From: an uncultured Desulfobacterales bacterium
GTDB taxonomy: Bacteria; Desulfobacterota; Desulfobacteria; Desulfobacterales; JAFDCJ01
Length of the DNA stretch: 45,099 bases
Direction: 5' to 3'
NCBI GenBank assembly: GCA_945787595.1
Contig: CALZJV010000137.1
Coordinates: 1 to 45,099 of the forward strand
This document shows, piece by piece, positions 34,750 to 43,103 of the stretch. A model generated the notes under the pieces. The model worked only from the letters and a program-made list of their open reading frames with translations. It made no database searches and was not told the DNA's origin. The translations under genes were made by a program, and so were the position numbers. The number at the start of each line of letters is the position of its first letter. Positions within the stretch are counted from its first letter, which is position 1.

Positions 34750-36090
34750 ATGACCAACAAAGCAAATGCAGTACTTCAAAGCCGAGGATCTGCAAGGAAC
34801 TTTTTGTTTTCCAAAACGGACACCGGACGTATCAGGGATGTGGAAATAAAAAAGGCTGAAGGTGTCCATGAGGCGCTGCAATCTAGATTCCCGGATATAC
34901 TGCTCGGCATGGCTTTTATCGACGTTGCCGTGCAACGATTGGATTCTGTCGCCCAATTTGCAGCTCTTGCCATCGGAATGGATCAGAGCCAGCAGGAGGA
35001 AGAAGAATATTCCAAGCCTGATACGCTGGATGGGCACATTGAAGTTGCTGGAATACTGGAGACAATTTGCCTGGAAAAAAATGGTTTATGGGGAACCCTT
35101 GAGCCCGGATTATTCGGCAGTATTTTCCCTGAAACAAATTTACCGGAGGGTCTTCAAATAGCCCGTGACATTCAAAACCGCCTGGCTAAAAAAATCGAAC
35201 AAACGGTTACCGTCGGAATTGCCTCCTATCCAATCATCTCCTTTAAAAAATCCGATATGATCGACAATGCCCGTAAGGCGCTTGACCATGCTGTCTTTTT
35301 TGGACCAGGCAGCGCAGTGACATTTGACGGGGTAAGTTTAAATATCAGCGGTGACAAATTGTATGAGAAAGGAGATCTTCAGGGGGCCATCGACGAATTT
35401 AAGCGCGCCCTGTTAATAGATCCTTCGAATGTAAATGTACACAACAGTCTCGGGGTCTGCTACGGCCTGCAGGGCGAATATGAATCGGCGATTGAGGAAT
35501 TTAAGACCGTTGCTTCCATAGATCCCGGAGAATACATGGCTATGTTCAATCTGGGGCTGGTCCATTCGCTGAGAAAGCAGCCCAAAAAGGCCCTTGAATT
35601 CTTTCTCAACGCCGATAAAATCAATGGCGATGTGTATGAGGTCGCCTTTCAAAGCGGGAAAATCTATTTTGAGTCAGGTGATCTGGAAAAGGCGAAACCT
35701 TTATTAGAGCGTGCGGCAAAACTTGATCCGGATTCGGGTGTGGTTTATCGCTATCTGGGTGACTGCTATGCTGTCGGTAATCTGACCCAGGATGCCATCT
35801 CGGCCTATAAAAAAGCCATCAGGCATAACCCCCATGATGCAGCCTCCATGTCGGCCCTGGGATGTCTTTTTGATGACCAGGGCGAAAATCCGGAAATCAC
35901 CCTGATGTTTTGTCGAGAAAGTGTTGGACTTTCACCTGAAAACGGTCTTTTTCGCTATCGGCTGGGCCAGCTGTATTTCAAACAGAATCGCTTTGACGAT
36001 GCCTTAAAAGAGTATGAAAAAGCAAAAAAGTTTGGCTATGATGCCGCCCACGATATTCAAGAAATAAAAAATCGGCTTGGTGCAAAATGA
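34750..36090 (+). CDS. Degenerate GGDEF domain fused to TPR repeats
   Basis: A 446-residue cytoplasmic protein without a signal peptide. Residues about 40-195 follow the diguanylate-cyclase plan: a LEPGLFGSIFPETN block (117-130) sits where GGDEF motifs occur, then ARDIQNRLAKKIEQTVTVGI, ASYP and DNARKALDHAVFFGPGSAV, as in GGDEF C-terminal halves. The GGDEF signature itself is lost, so it should not make c-di-GMP. From about 200 to 440 there are seven or so TPR repeats (EKGDLQGAIDEFKRALLIDP). It starts 2 bp after selA and overlaps gmhA by 4 bp, so selA, this gene and gmhA form one operon. It is probably a protein-protein adaptor; partner unknown. Confidence 0.8.
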   Translation: MTNKANAVLQSRGSARNFLFSKTDTGRIRDVEIKKAEGVHEALQSRFPDILLGMAFIDVAVQRLDSVAQFAALAIGMDQSQQEEEEYSKPDTLDGHIEVAGILETICLEKNGLWGTLEPGLFGSIFPETNLPEGLQIARDIQNRLAKKIEQTVTVGIASYPIISFKKSDMIDNARKALDHAVFFGPGSAVTFDGVSLNISGDKLYEKGDLQGAIDEFKRALLIDPSNVNVHNSLGVCYGLQGEYESAIEEFKTVASIDPGEYMAMFNLGLVHSLRKQPKKALEFFLNADKINGDVYEVAFQSGKIYFESGDLEKAKPLLERAAKLDPDSGVVYRYLGDCYAVGNLTQDAISAYKKAIRHNPHDAASMSALGCLFDDQGENPEITLMFCRESVGLSPENGLFRYRLGQLYFKQNRFDDALKEYEKAKKFGYDAAHDIQEIKNRLGAK

Positions 36091-36665
36091 AAGATTTCAT
36101 CCTCGACATTCTGGAAGCCGGCATTGCGACCAAACGCCATTGCATCGAAACAAATGTTGACAATATCATCAAGGCGGCAGGCATGCTGGCTTCCTGTATC
36201 GCATCCGGCAATAAAATCCTTATTTTCGGCAACGGCGGAAGCGCCGCAGATGCTCAGCATTTGGCAGCCGAATTCGTCAACCGCTTTCAAATTGAGCGCC
36301 CCCCCCTGGCAGCCATTGCTCTGACTACCGATACGTCCATTCTTACCAGCATTGGCAACGATTATCATTTCGAGGATATTTTTTCCAAACAAATTCAAGC
36401 GCTCGGGAAAAACGGTGACATCGCCTGGGGTATTAGCACCAGCGGTAATTCTTCCAACGTCCTCGAGGCAGTTACAGCCGCCCAAAAAATAGGAATTACA
36501 ACCATCGGCTTTACCGGACGGGCAGGCAAACTGGCAGACTGTGCCGATCTTGTATTCTCCGTGGAGTCGGACACCACTGCCAGAATTCAGGAAACCCATA
36601 TCATGTTGGGGCACATAGTGTGTGATCTTCTGGAGAGAAAATTATACCCGGAAATGTTTAAATGA
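36087..36665 (+). CDS. gmhA: Phosphoheptose isomerase GmhA (SIS family)
   Basis: A 192-residue SIS protein, the size of GmhA. The core LIFGNGGSAADAQHLAAEFV (about 47-66) and ISTSGNSSNVLEAV (about 115-128) bind the sugar phosphate, and QETHIMLGHIVCDLLE near the C-terminus carries the metal-site residues. It converts sedoheptulose-7-phosphate to D-glycero-D-manno-heptose-7-phosphate for the LPS core. DiaA-like DnaA-binding proteins are close relatives and cannot be fully excluded. The start overlaps the preceding gene's stop as ATGA. Confidence 0.9.
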   Translation: MKDFILDILEAGIATKRHCIETNVDNIIKAAGMLASCIASGNKILIFGNGGSAADAQHLAAEFVNRFQIERPPLAAIALTTDTSILTSIGNDYHFEDIFSKQIQALGKNGDIAWGISTSGNSSNVLEAVTAAQKIGITTIGFTGRAGKLADCADLVFSVESDTTARIQETHIMLGHIVCDLLERKLYPEMFK

Positions 36666-36751
36666 CCGGACATCAATAAATTCGGCTCAAGTCGCACTAA
36701 AACCTCGAGGAAAAAACATACCCACTTTCAAATAGTATATAGAACAATATC

Positions 36752-37699
36752 ATGCCACAAAAATTCAATCCTATAGACATCAGGGGTGTAAAAACCTATA
36801 ATCTTTCCGATCGGAAAAGCAAAGTAACTGCGGAGGATTTTGCCAAAACCTGGCAGAAAGGTGCCTCCTACCGGGCTTTTCTGGATTATTTACCTGACAT
36901 CCTGGCAGGCGGTCAATTAAAAAGCGTCATATCCGCCATCCTCAAGGCTTACCGTGGTAAGCGCACAATTTTGTTCGGCATGGGCGCCCATGTAGTCAAA
37001 GTCGGTCTCAATCCCGTCGTGATCGATCTGATGGAACGGGGGATCATCACCGGCGTAGCCATGAATGGCGCCGGTATCATCCATGATGTTGAACTTGCCA
37101 TGGTCGGCCGAACATCAGAAGATGTCGCCGCTGCTTTAGATGACGGTTCCTTCGGCATGGCCCGTGAAACCTGTACTTTTTTAAATGAGGCAATCAAGTC
37201 AACCCGAAATAGGTCCATGGGACTCGGCGAAGCCGTTGGTCGGGAAATCCTTGAGAAGCGGCTCCCGTTGATGGAAAAGAGCATTCTCGCTGCTGGCGCC
37301 CGCCTTGGAATACCCGTCACGATCCATGTTGCCATCGGCACAGATATTCTCCATATGCATCCCGGGTTTGACCCCCAAGCAACTGGTGCTGCCAGCCACC
37401 ACGACTTCCGACTGTTTACATCCATTGTAGCCGCGCTTGAAAAAGGCGTTTATTTAAATGTGGGATCCGCCGTAATTTTGCCGGAAATATTTTTAAAAGC
37501 CACCACACTGGTCAGAAATTTAGGGTATACTTTGGAAGACTTTACAACGGTCAACCTGGATTTTCTCAAGCATTATCGCCCCCTCACCAACGTCATCAGC
37601 CGGCCGACCGCCAAAGGCGGTCGGGGAATAAATTTGGTTGGTCATCACGAAATTCTGCTGCCTCTAATCGCGGCAGGAGTGATTGAAGAAATAGATTAG
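36752..37699 (+). CDS. Deoxyhypusine-synthase-like protein of unknown function
   Basis: A 315-residue protein. TILFGMGAHVVKVGLNPVVI (about 72-91), then GVAMNGAGIIHDVELAM (about 101-117), a GIPVTIHVAIGTD block (about 190-202) and HDFRLFTSIVAALEKGVYLN (about 214-233) run in the same order as the NAD-binding and active-site blocks of deoxyhypusine synthase (FLGLTGNLVPAGLR, TTGANLVHD, IPV, DIRLINxxA). Bacteria lack eIF5A, so this is not expected to hypusinate; bacterial relatives include homospermidine synthases. A Lys in RPTAKGGRG (about 286-294) may stand where the catalytic lysine lies. It is 86 bp downstream of gmhA. The fold call is moderate; the function is open. Confidence 0.72.
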   Translation: MPQKFNPIDIRGVKTYNLSDRKSKVTAEDFAKTWQKGASYRAFLDYLPDILAGGQLKSVISAILKAYRGKRTILFGMGAHVVKVGLNPVVIDLMERGIITGVAMNGAGIIHDVELAMVGRTSEDVAAALDDGSFGMARETCTFLNEAIKSTRNRSMGLGEAVGREILEKRLPLMEKSILAAGARLGIPVTIHVAIGTDILHMHPGFDPQATGAASHHDFRLFTSIVAALEKGVYLNVGSAVILPEIFLKATTLVRNLGYTLEDFTTVNLDFLKHYRPLTNVISRPTAKGGRGINLVGHHEILLPLIAAGVIEEID

Positions 37700-37781
37700 G
37701 TCCTTGATCCTGTCTGCAGCAGTGCCTATATGCGCCATGCCTCAAGGGCCGTACTCGCTGTTCAGAACTTAAGATACTGCC

Positions 37782-37809
37782 TTGATTTTAATTGGCTGAT
37801 GATTATAAT
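37782..37809 (+). promoter_or_regulatory. Sigma70-type promoter for fmdB-hemC-cobA/hemD
   Basis: -35 TTGATT (37782-37787), 16-bp spacer, -10 TATAAT (37804-37809; perfect). Transcription would start about 7 bp downstream, giving a leader of about 30 nt before the FmdB start with its strong AAAGGAGAG ribosome-binding site. Confidence 0.65.
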
Positions 37810-37847
37810 CTTAGACTTGGCAACAACGTTCCAAAGGAGAGAATTGA

Positions 37848-38075
37848 ATGCCGATTTACGAGTATCACTGTGAAAAATGCGGTGAAAATTTTGAGTGCCT
37901 CATCCTTGGAAATGATACACCTGCGTGTTCCTCGTGTACCAGCAAAAAGGTGAAAAAACTCATGTCAGCCTGCGGGTTTGTCAGCAAGGGCGGAGGGGGC
38001 GAAACTGTGTCGTCGTCTGCCGGCTCATCCTGTGGCGGTTGTGCAGCCGCCAGCTGCACGGGGTGCAGTCACTGA
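37848..38075 (+). CDS. FmdB family zinc-ribbon protein
   Basis: A 75-residue protein with the full FmdB start MPIYEYHCEKCGENFECLIL, CxxC pairs at 9/12 and 27/30, and a C-terminal glycine/cysteine/serine tail (SSCGGCAAASCTGCSH). This small zinc-ribbon family is widespread, with an unclear regulatory role. The Shine-Dalgarno is AAAGGAGAG. Its TGA overlaps the hemC ATG as ATGA (38073-38077), so it is translationally coupled to the tetrapyrrole genes. Confidence 0.9.
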   Translation: MPIYEYHCEKCGENFECLILGNDTPACSSCTSKKVKKLMSACGFVSKGGGGETVSSSAGSSCGGCAAASCTGCSH

Positions 38076-39022
38076 TGAAGAACTCCCTTAAAATCGGAAC
38101 CCGGGCCAGCAAGCTTGCAATGTGGCAGGCCGACTGGGTTAAATCAGCCCTGATCGAAGCATATCCCCAACAAAATATCGAACTGATAACCATCAAAACC
38201 AAAGGTGATAAAATCCTCGACGTGCCTCTTGCCAAGGTCGGCGGCAAAGGGCTTTTTGTTAAAGAAATTGAACAGGCCCTATTGGATGGCCGGATTGATA
38301 TCGCTGTGCACAGTATGAAGGATATGCCGGCGGAAATTCCGGCCGGTCTTTGCATCGGCGCAATCCCGACAAGGGAAGACCCATCGGATGTTCTGATCTC
38401 GAAAAATGGCCTTCATTTTTCGAAACTGAAGCAAGGCGATATTATCGGAACCAGCAGTTTACGCCGTGGCGCCCAAATTCGTCATATGAGGCCGGACATT
38501 ACTATTGTGCCGCTGCGGGGCAATGTAGAAACCCGTCTAAAAAAACTGCAAACTGAAAATCTGGATGCGATTGTGCTGGCTGCAGCCGGTGTAAAACGCC
38601 TAAATCTCGAGCATCGGATAACAGAACGTCTCAAATCCGATATCATGCTTCCGGCAGTCGGACAGGGCGCGCTGAGCATTGAAATCCGGCAAAATGATCC
38701 GGACATCCAGCCCATGATAAAAGCGTTGGATGATCCGCACACCCATGCCATTGTAAGGGGTGAACGTGCCTTCTTAAACCACCTGGGCGGCAGCTGTCAG
38801 GTGCCCATCGCCGGCCACGGTGTAATTAACCGCAACACCTTTAGCCTCACCGGTTTGGTTGCCGATCTCGATGGCTCCCGAATACTCAAAGCAACTGTGT
38901 CGGGTTCGGCCGATTCGACTGAAACCGTCGGAATCAGACTCGCCAGCCAACTTTTAGACCAGGGAGCCGATAAAATTTTAGAACAATTACAATCAATGGA
39001 ATCCGCATATCATGGAAGCTAA
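38075..39022 (+). CDS. hemC: Hydroxymethylbilane synthase (porphobilinogen deaminase) HemC
   Basis: 315 residues from the ATG at 38075, which begins the family N-terminus LKIGTRASKLAMWQADWVKS. Further open frame upstream is the fmdB overlap, not HemC. KDMPAEIPAGL, IGTSSLRRGAQIR and ITIVPLRGNVETRLKK are substrate-binding blocks, and the dipyrromethane cofactor cysteine is in HLGGSCQVPIAG. It polymerises four porphobilinogens to hydroxymethylbilane. It overlaps cobA/hemD by 11 bp. Confidence 0.96.
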   Translation: MKNSLKIGTRASKLAMWQADWVKSALIEAYPQQNIELITIKTKGDKILDVPLAKVGGKGLFVKEIEQALLDGRIDIAVHSMKDMPAEIPAGLCIGAIPTREDPSDVLISKNGLHFSKLKQGDIIGTSSLRRGAQIRHMRPDITIVPLRGNVETRLKKLQTENLDAIVLAAAGVKRLNLEHRITERLKSDIMLPAVGQGALSIEIRQNDPDIQPMIKALDDPHTHAIVRGERAFLNHLGGSCQVPIAGHGVINRNTFSLTGLVADLDGSRILKATVSGSADSTETVGIRLASQLLDQGADKILEQLQSMESAYHGS

Positions 39023-40535
39023 AGTTTATCTGGTCGGTGCGGGACCCGGGGATCCGGGTTTAATTACCATAAGAGGCAAGCAATGTATCGAAAATGCCGA
39101 TGTAGTCATCTATGACTATCTCGCCGCCCCTGCCCTTTTAAATTATGCCAAAAATCACGCGGATATTATTTATGTCGGGAAAAAAGGCGGGGATCACACC
39201 CTTTCTCAGGATGAAATAAATGCTCTCATCTTGGAAAAGGCCAAGGCGGGTTCCACGGTATGCCGGTTAAAAGGCGGAGATCCGTTTATTTTCGGCCGGG
39301 GAGGAGAAGAAGCTGAGATTTTAGCGTCAAATTCAATCCCCTTTGAGGTGGTGCCCGGAGTGACATCGGCCATCGCTGCCGCCGCCTACGCGGGTATCCC
39401 CCTGACCCACCGCAAACTTACGGCCACCCTTGCATTTATCACCGGTCATGAAGATCCCCATAAAAAGGAATCCGGCATCGACTGGGAGTCTCTGGCCAGA
39501 GGCATTGGTACTCTGGTGTTTTTCATGGGGATGAAAAACTTACCCGATATCACCCAAAAACTGATCGCCAACGGCAGATCACCGGTTACTCCGGTTGCCC
39601 TGATCCGCTGGGGCACAACGCCTGGCCAAACAACCGTGACCGGCACACTTGACAACATTGCCGAACGGGCTAAAAAAGCCGATCTCAGGCCCCCTGCAAT
39701 CATTGTAGTGGGTGAAGTCGTTCAATTAAGAGACACCCTCAAATGGTTTGAAAAACGACCTCTGCTGGGCAAGCGGATCGTTGTCACTCGTGCCCGGCAA
39801 CAGGCCAGTAATCTGGTCAGGCGATTGTCCAATCTGGGCGCTGAGTGCCTTGAATTTCCAACTATAAAAATAGTTTCTGCCGATGATCTTACCCCACTGG
39901 ATAATGCCGTTCAAAATCTACCTAGCTATGATTGGATTATTTTTACCAGTGTCAATGGTGTCAAATTCTTCTTCGACCATCTGTTTGGCACGGACAAAGA
40001 TGTTCGTGCATTAAGCCATCTTCACACGGCCGCCATCGGTCCTGCTACTGCTGAAAAATTGCTCGAATATGGACTGAAAAGCGACATCATTCCGAATAAC
40101 TACCGGGCAGAAGCCGTGGTTGATGCTTTTCTCAAAATAAAATTAGAAGGCAAAAAGATATTGCTCCCCCGGGCCAAGGCAGCCAGGCCGGTGCTGCCGG
40201 TGGAATTGCGTAAAATGGGGGCCGAAGTCGATGAAGTGGCTGCCTACCTCACCGAGAAAGTCCGGACTAACACCGATAAACTCATTAAACGGCTCGAAGA
40301 AAAGACCATTGATCTAATTACTTTCACCAGTTCTTCCACGGTACAAAACTTTAAAAATCTTCTCCCTCCGGATAGCTTCAAACAGCTGATCAAAGGTATA
40401 ACCATTGCAAGCATCGGCCCCATAACCACCGAAACGGCCGTAGAATCAGGCTTTGAGGTTGCGATCAATGCAAAAGTATATACAATTCCAGGGCTGTGTG
40501 ACGCGATTGTAAAATATTATGCAAACAAAAAGTAA
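39012..40535 (+). CDS. Fused uroporphyrinogen-III methyltransferase / uroporphyrinogen-III synthase (CobA-HemD)
   Basis: A 507-residue two-domain protein. Residues 1-245 are the SAM-dependent methyltransferase (VYLVGAGPGDPGLITIRGKQ, then GGDPFIFGRGGEE, VVPGVTSAIAAAAYAGIPLT). Residues about 252-500 are uroporphyrinogen-III synthase (GKRIVVTRARQQASNLVRRL, then DWIIFTSVNGVKFFFD and ITFTSSSTVQNF). Together they turn hydroxymethylbilane into precorrin-2, feeding siroheme, cobalamin and, in sulfate reducers, the alternative siroheme-to-heme route. The fusion is common in Desulfobacterota and clostridia. It is translated with hemC. Confidence 0.95.
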   Translation: MEAKVYLVGAGPGDPGLITIRGKQCIENADVVIYDYLAAPALLNYAKNHADIIYVGKKGGDHTLSQDEINALILEKAKAGSTVCRLKGGDPFIFGRGGEEAEILASNSIPFEVVPGVTSAIAAAAYAGIPLTHRKLTATLAFITGHEDPHKKESGIDWESLARGIGTLVFFMGMKNLPDITQKLIANGRSPVTPVALIRWGTTPGQTTVTGTLDNIAERAKKADLRPPAIIVVGEVVQLRDTLKWFEKRPLLGKRIVVTRARQQASNLVRRLSNLGAECLEFPTIKIVSADDLTPLDNAVQNLPSYDWIIFTSVNGVKFFFDHLFGTDKDVRALSHLHTAAIGPATAEKLLEYGLKSDIIPNNYRAEAVVDAFLKIKLEGKKILLPRAKAARPVLPVELRKMGAEVDEVAAYLTEKVRTNTDKLIKRLEEKTIDLITFTSSSTVQNFKNLLPPDSFKQLIKGITIASIGPITTETAVESGFEVAINAKVYTIPGLCDAIVKYYANKK

Positions 40536-40933
40536 TAGACCTGGAACCAATAGCTTTGCCGGCGGCTCTTAATGCTTCACTCAAAATGCCTGCCAATGGT
40601 AGTTGCGAAACCACCCTGCTCGGCACAGAGTTGGCGGTGGCGCCTTCCTATTCATTTCCTTGCAGCATGTTGTCAGAGCAGACCCGCCAAGGCCTAAGGT
40701 GGACTGTAAATCGCGGACAATTTATGAAAATTTGATAAATATTGACCTTTTGACAGTTTCTGATATACATGGGTTGATTTGACACTGATTGTCCTAAACA
40801 AAGTTGGCTGCCGGCGCAAACCGACGGTTAATTCAATGTATGTGCAAGAACGGACTATCCTCCAAGAGACCTTATCATACCGTCAGCCGACGCGCGACAA
40901 CCAAGGCATTTCGATTAAAATCAGGTAAATGTA
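40536..40933. other. Gene-free region before the M20-like/gpgS operon
   Basis: A 398-bp intergenic stretch between cobA/hemD and the M20-like gene. It contains the promoter-like site at 40742-40769, listed separately. No gene or clear terminator was recognised. Confidence 0.5.
40742..40769 (+). promoter_or_regulatory. Possible sigma70 promoter for the M20-like/gpgS operon
   Basis: -35 TTGACC (40742-40747), 16-bp spacer, -10 TATACA (40764-40769). An overlapping TTGACA starts at 40750. Transcription would leave a leader of about 160 nt before the start at 40934. Confidence 0.45.
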
Positions 40934-42091
40934 ATGAATGAGTTCCTTAAAAATCTGCCTGCGATGGTAGACGAAATAAAAACCCTAAGAAATACGATCA
41001 TAACTAACATCGTTTTAATCGGTCAGATCCCCGCACCTACATTTAAAGAAAAAAGACGCAGTAGCCTCTTCCAGGAACGGCTGGCTGAGTTCGCGGTCGA
41101 TGAAGTAACCACCGACGGTTACCGCAATCCCATTGGAATCATTAGAGGAACCTCCCCGGAAAAACCGCCTATTTTCCTTGTGGCCCACCTGGATACCTTT
41201 TTTGAAAGGGACATCGTTCACAATTATACCATCAAGGAAAATACCATCACAGGACCGGGTATATTGGATAATTCCCTCGGAGTAGGTGTCCTGGTGTCAT
41301 TGCCGATCATATTCGAACGACTGGGACTGCGATTTGAATCGGATGTTGTATTGGCCGGTACCATCCAGTCCATTGGCAAAGGCAATTTGCGCGGGGTTCG
41401 GCATCTTTTAAAAACCTGGCCAACCCCGATACGGGGAGCTATCTGCTTGGAGGGTGTTGAGCTCGGCCGGCTCAACTATTTTTCGGATGGAATGATCAGA
41501 GGGGAGATCGTTTGCAGCATCCCCGAGGTTAAGGGCATGATGTATCAATTCACCCCGAATGCGATATTGATACTAAATGAAGTCATCAACGAAATTTTGA
41601 GCCTGCGCCTTTCTCAGAGACCGCGGGCACGCATCGTTCTCGGTAAAATCATGGGAGGAGCTAACCATGGGAAAATTGCATATGATGCCACCCTGGGATT
41701 TGAAATCCGCAGCGATTCTTACAAAATGGTCAGATCTATTTTCAATGACCTCAAAGATATAATCGAGGGGATCGGGCATGAAAATGAAGTCGATCTGAAT
41801 ATAAAAACCATCAGTAATCTAAAGGCCTCCAGGTTAAAATTCAACCATCCCTTGGTAAAAAACACCGCCGCTGTTCTGAAAAGCCTGGGCATCAAACCGG
41901 TCAGCAAATCTACCGAATCGGCATTGTCCATTTTTCTTTCCCGAAAGATATCGGCAGTGACACTGGGAATTACCCATGGAGAAAGGAATTACACGAATCA
42001 AGCCACTATGGAAATTGAGCCCATGTTCAAAGGGATTGCTCAGATCATCGGCGTATTAAAAGCCATCGACAACGGGGTTTGCGATGAGTAA
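40934..42091 (+). CDS. M20-fold peptidase-like protein lacking catalytic residues
   Basis: A 385-residue protein with the M20 metallopeptidase layout. The metal motif FLVAHLDTF (H85, D87) and GPGILDNSLG (D112) are present, as are CLEGVELGRL (E173) and a dimerisation-domain block GKIMGGANHGKIAYDAT. At the place of the catalytic Glu-Glu pair the sequence reads TIQSIGKGNLRG (Q145-S146-I147 instead of EE), and the C-terminal histidine block reads ITHGERNYTNQ (348-356 region) rather than a normal metal His. It is probably catalytically altered. It overlaps gpgS by 8 bp, so a role linked to glucosylglycerate or another solute is plausible but unproven. Confidence 0.75.
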   Translation: MNEFLKNLPAMVDEIKTLRNTIITNIVLIGQIPAPTFKEKRRSSLFQERLAEFAVDEVTTDGYRNPIGIIRGTSPEKPPIFLVAHLDTFFERDIVHNYTIKENTITGPGILDNSLGVGVLVSLPIIFERLGLRFESDVVLAGTIQSIGKGNLRGVRHLLKTWPTPIRGAICLEGVELGRLNYFSDGMIRGEIVCSIPEVKGMMYQFTPNAILILNEVINEILSLRLSQRPRARIVLGKIMGGANHGKIAYDATLGFEIRSDSYKMVRSIFNDLKDIIEGIGHENEVDLNIKTISNLKASRLKFNHPLVKNTAAVLKSLGIKPVSKSTESALSIFLSRKISAVTLGITHGERNYTNQATMEIEPMFKGIAQIIGVLKAIDNGVCDE

Positions 42092-43064
42092 TAACTGGCT
42101 AAAAGAAAATACCTTTCATTATTCGGAATTTGGCGATCTTTCCCGGCTGGTCGACGAAAAGCAGGAAAAAAAGGTTAAAATTTCTTTGTGCCTGCCGACT
42201 CTAAATGAGGAAAAAACCATCGCAAAAGAAATTATCATCATGCAGTCCGAGCTCATGACCCGTTTCCCGCTGGTGGATGAGCTTGTGGTCATCGACTCGG
42301 GATCAACCGACAACACCGTGAAAATCGCCAAATCTTTTGGTGCGGATGTGTATGATGCCAATGAGATTCTTCCCCATCTTGAAAAATTTAAAGGGAAAGG
42401 TGAAAATCTGTGGAAAGCCCTTTACATTTCAACAGGTGATATCATAGTTTATATCGATGCGGATATCAAAAATATTCATCACCGATTTGCCTTTGGTCTT
42501 ATCGGTCCGCTACTCAGGTATGATAAAATCAAATATGTCAAAGCGTTTTACGACAGACCTATTTCCATAGGAAAAAACAGGATCAGGCCCACTGGCGGGG
42601 GACGCGTCACGGAATTGGTGATCAGGCCGTTGTTTTCGCTATTTTTCCCGGAACTCACCCAGATCCTTCAACCTCTTTCGGGCGAATATGCCGGCTATAG
42701 GGAAATTTTCGAGAGAATCCCTTTTCCCATCGGATACGGCATAGAAACAAGCATGATCCTTGATATTTACGAAAAATGGGGTTTGGAGGTCATGGCACAG
42801 GTGGATTTGGATCGTCGGATTCACCGTAATCAGGAAACCAAAGCCTTGGGGAGGATGTCCTTCGCCATCTTAAAAACCTTTATCAATCGTCAGAAAAGAT
42901 CGGGTTTAGTAGAATTAAAAAGCAATCTTTTTGATGAAATCATCCAGTACAATCTGGTCGAGAACCAGTACCAACCGGATATGTTAAAAATTGTAGGTCT
43001 CGAAAGACCGCCCATGATTGAAATACCGGAGTATTGCAAAAAATTTAAACCGAATGTAAACTGA
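42084..43064 (+). CDS. gpgS: Glucosyl-3-phosphoglycerate synthase GpgS (GT81)
   Basis: A 326-residue retaining GT-A glycosyltransferase. ISLCLPTLNEEKTIAKEI (33-50), VIDSGSTDNTVKIA (69-82), the metal-binding IVYIDADIKN (DAD at 125-127), RPTGGGRVTELVIRPL (168-183) and LQPLSGEYAGYREIF (about 201-215) reproduce mycobacterial GpgS blocks in order. It transfers glucose from a nucleotide donor to 3-phosphoglycerate, the first step to glucosylglycerate, a compatible solute favoured under salt stress with nitrogen limitation. The usual phosphatase gene gpgP is not next to it. It overlaps the degenerate M20 gene by 8 bp. Confidence 0.9.
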   Translation: MSNNWLKENTFHYSEFGDLSRLVDEKQEKKVKISLCLPTLNEEKTIAKEIIIMQSELMTRFPLVDELVVIDSGSTDNTVKIAKSFGADVYDANEILPHLEKFKGKGENLWKALYISTGDIIVYIDADIKNIHHRFAFGLIGPLLRYDKIKYVKAFYDRPISIGKNRIRPTGGGRVTELVIRPLFSLFFPELTQILQPLSGEYAGYREIFERIPFPIGYGIETSMILDIYEKWGLEVMAQVDLDRRIHRNQETKALGRMSFAILKTFINRQKRSGLVELKSNLFDEIIQYNLVENQYQPDMLKIVGLERPPMIEIPEYCKKFKPNVN

Positions 43065-43103
43065 TTGCTGTAATCAGATCTCTTTCTTGAAGGATCTCTA
43101 AAA

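Noticed and set aside
37925..38074. Extended upstream reading frame of hemC
   Set aside because: It reads through fmdB in another frame; the HemC family N-terminus begins at the ATG at 38075.
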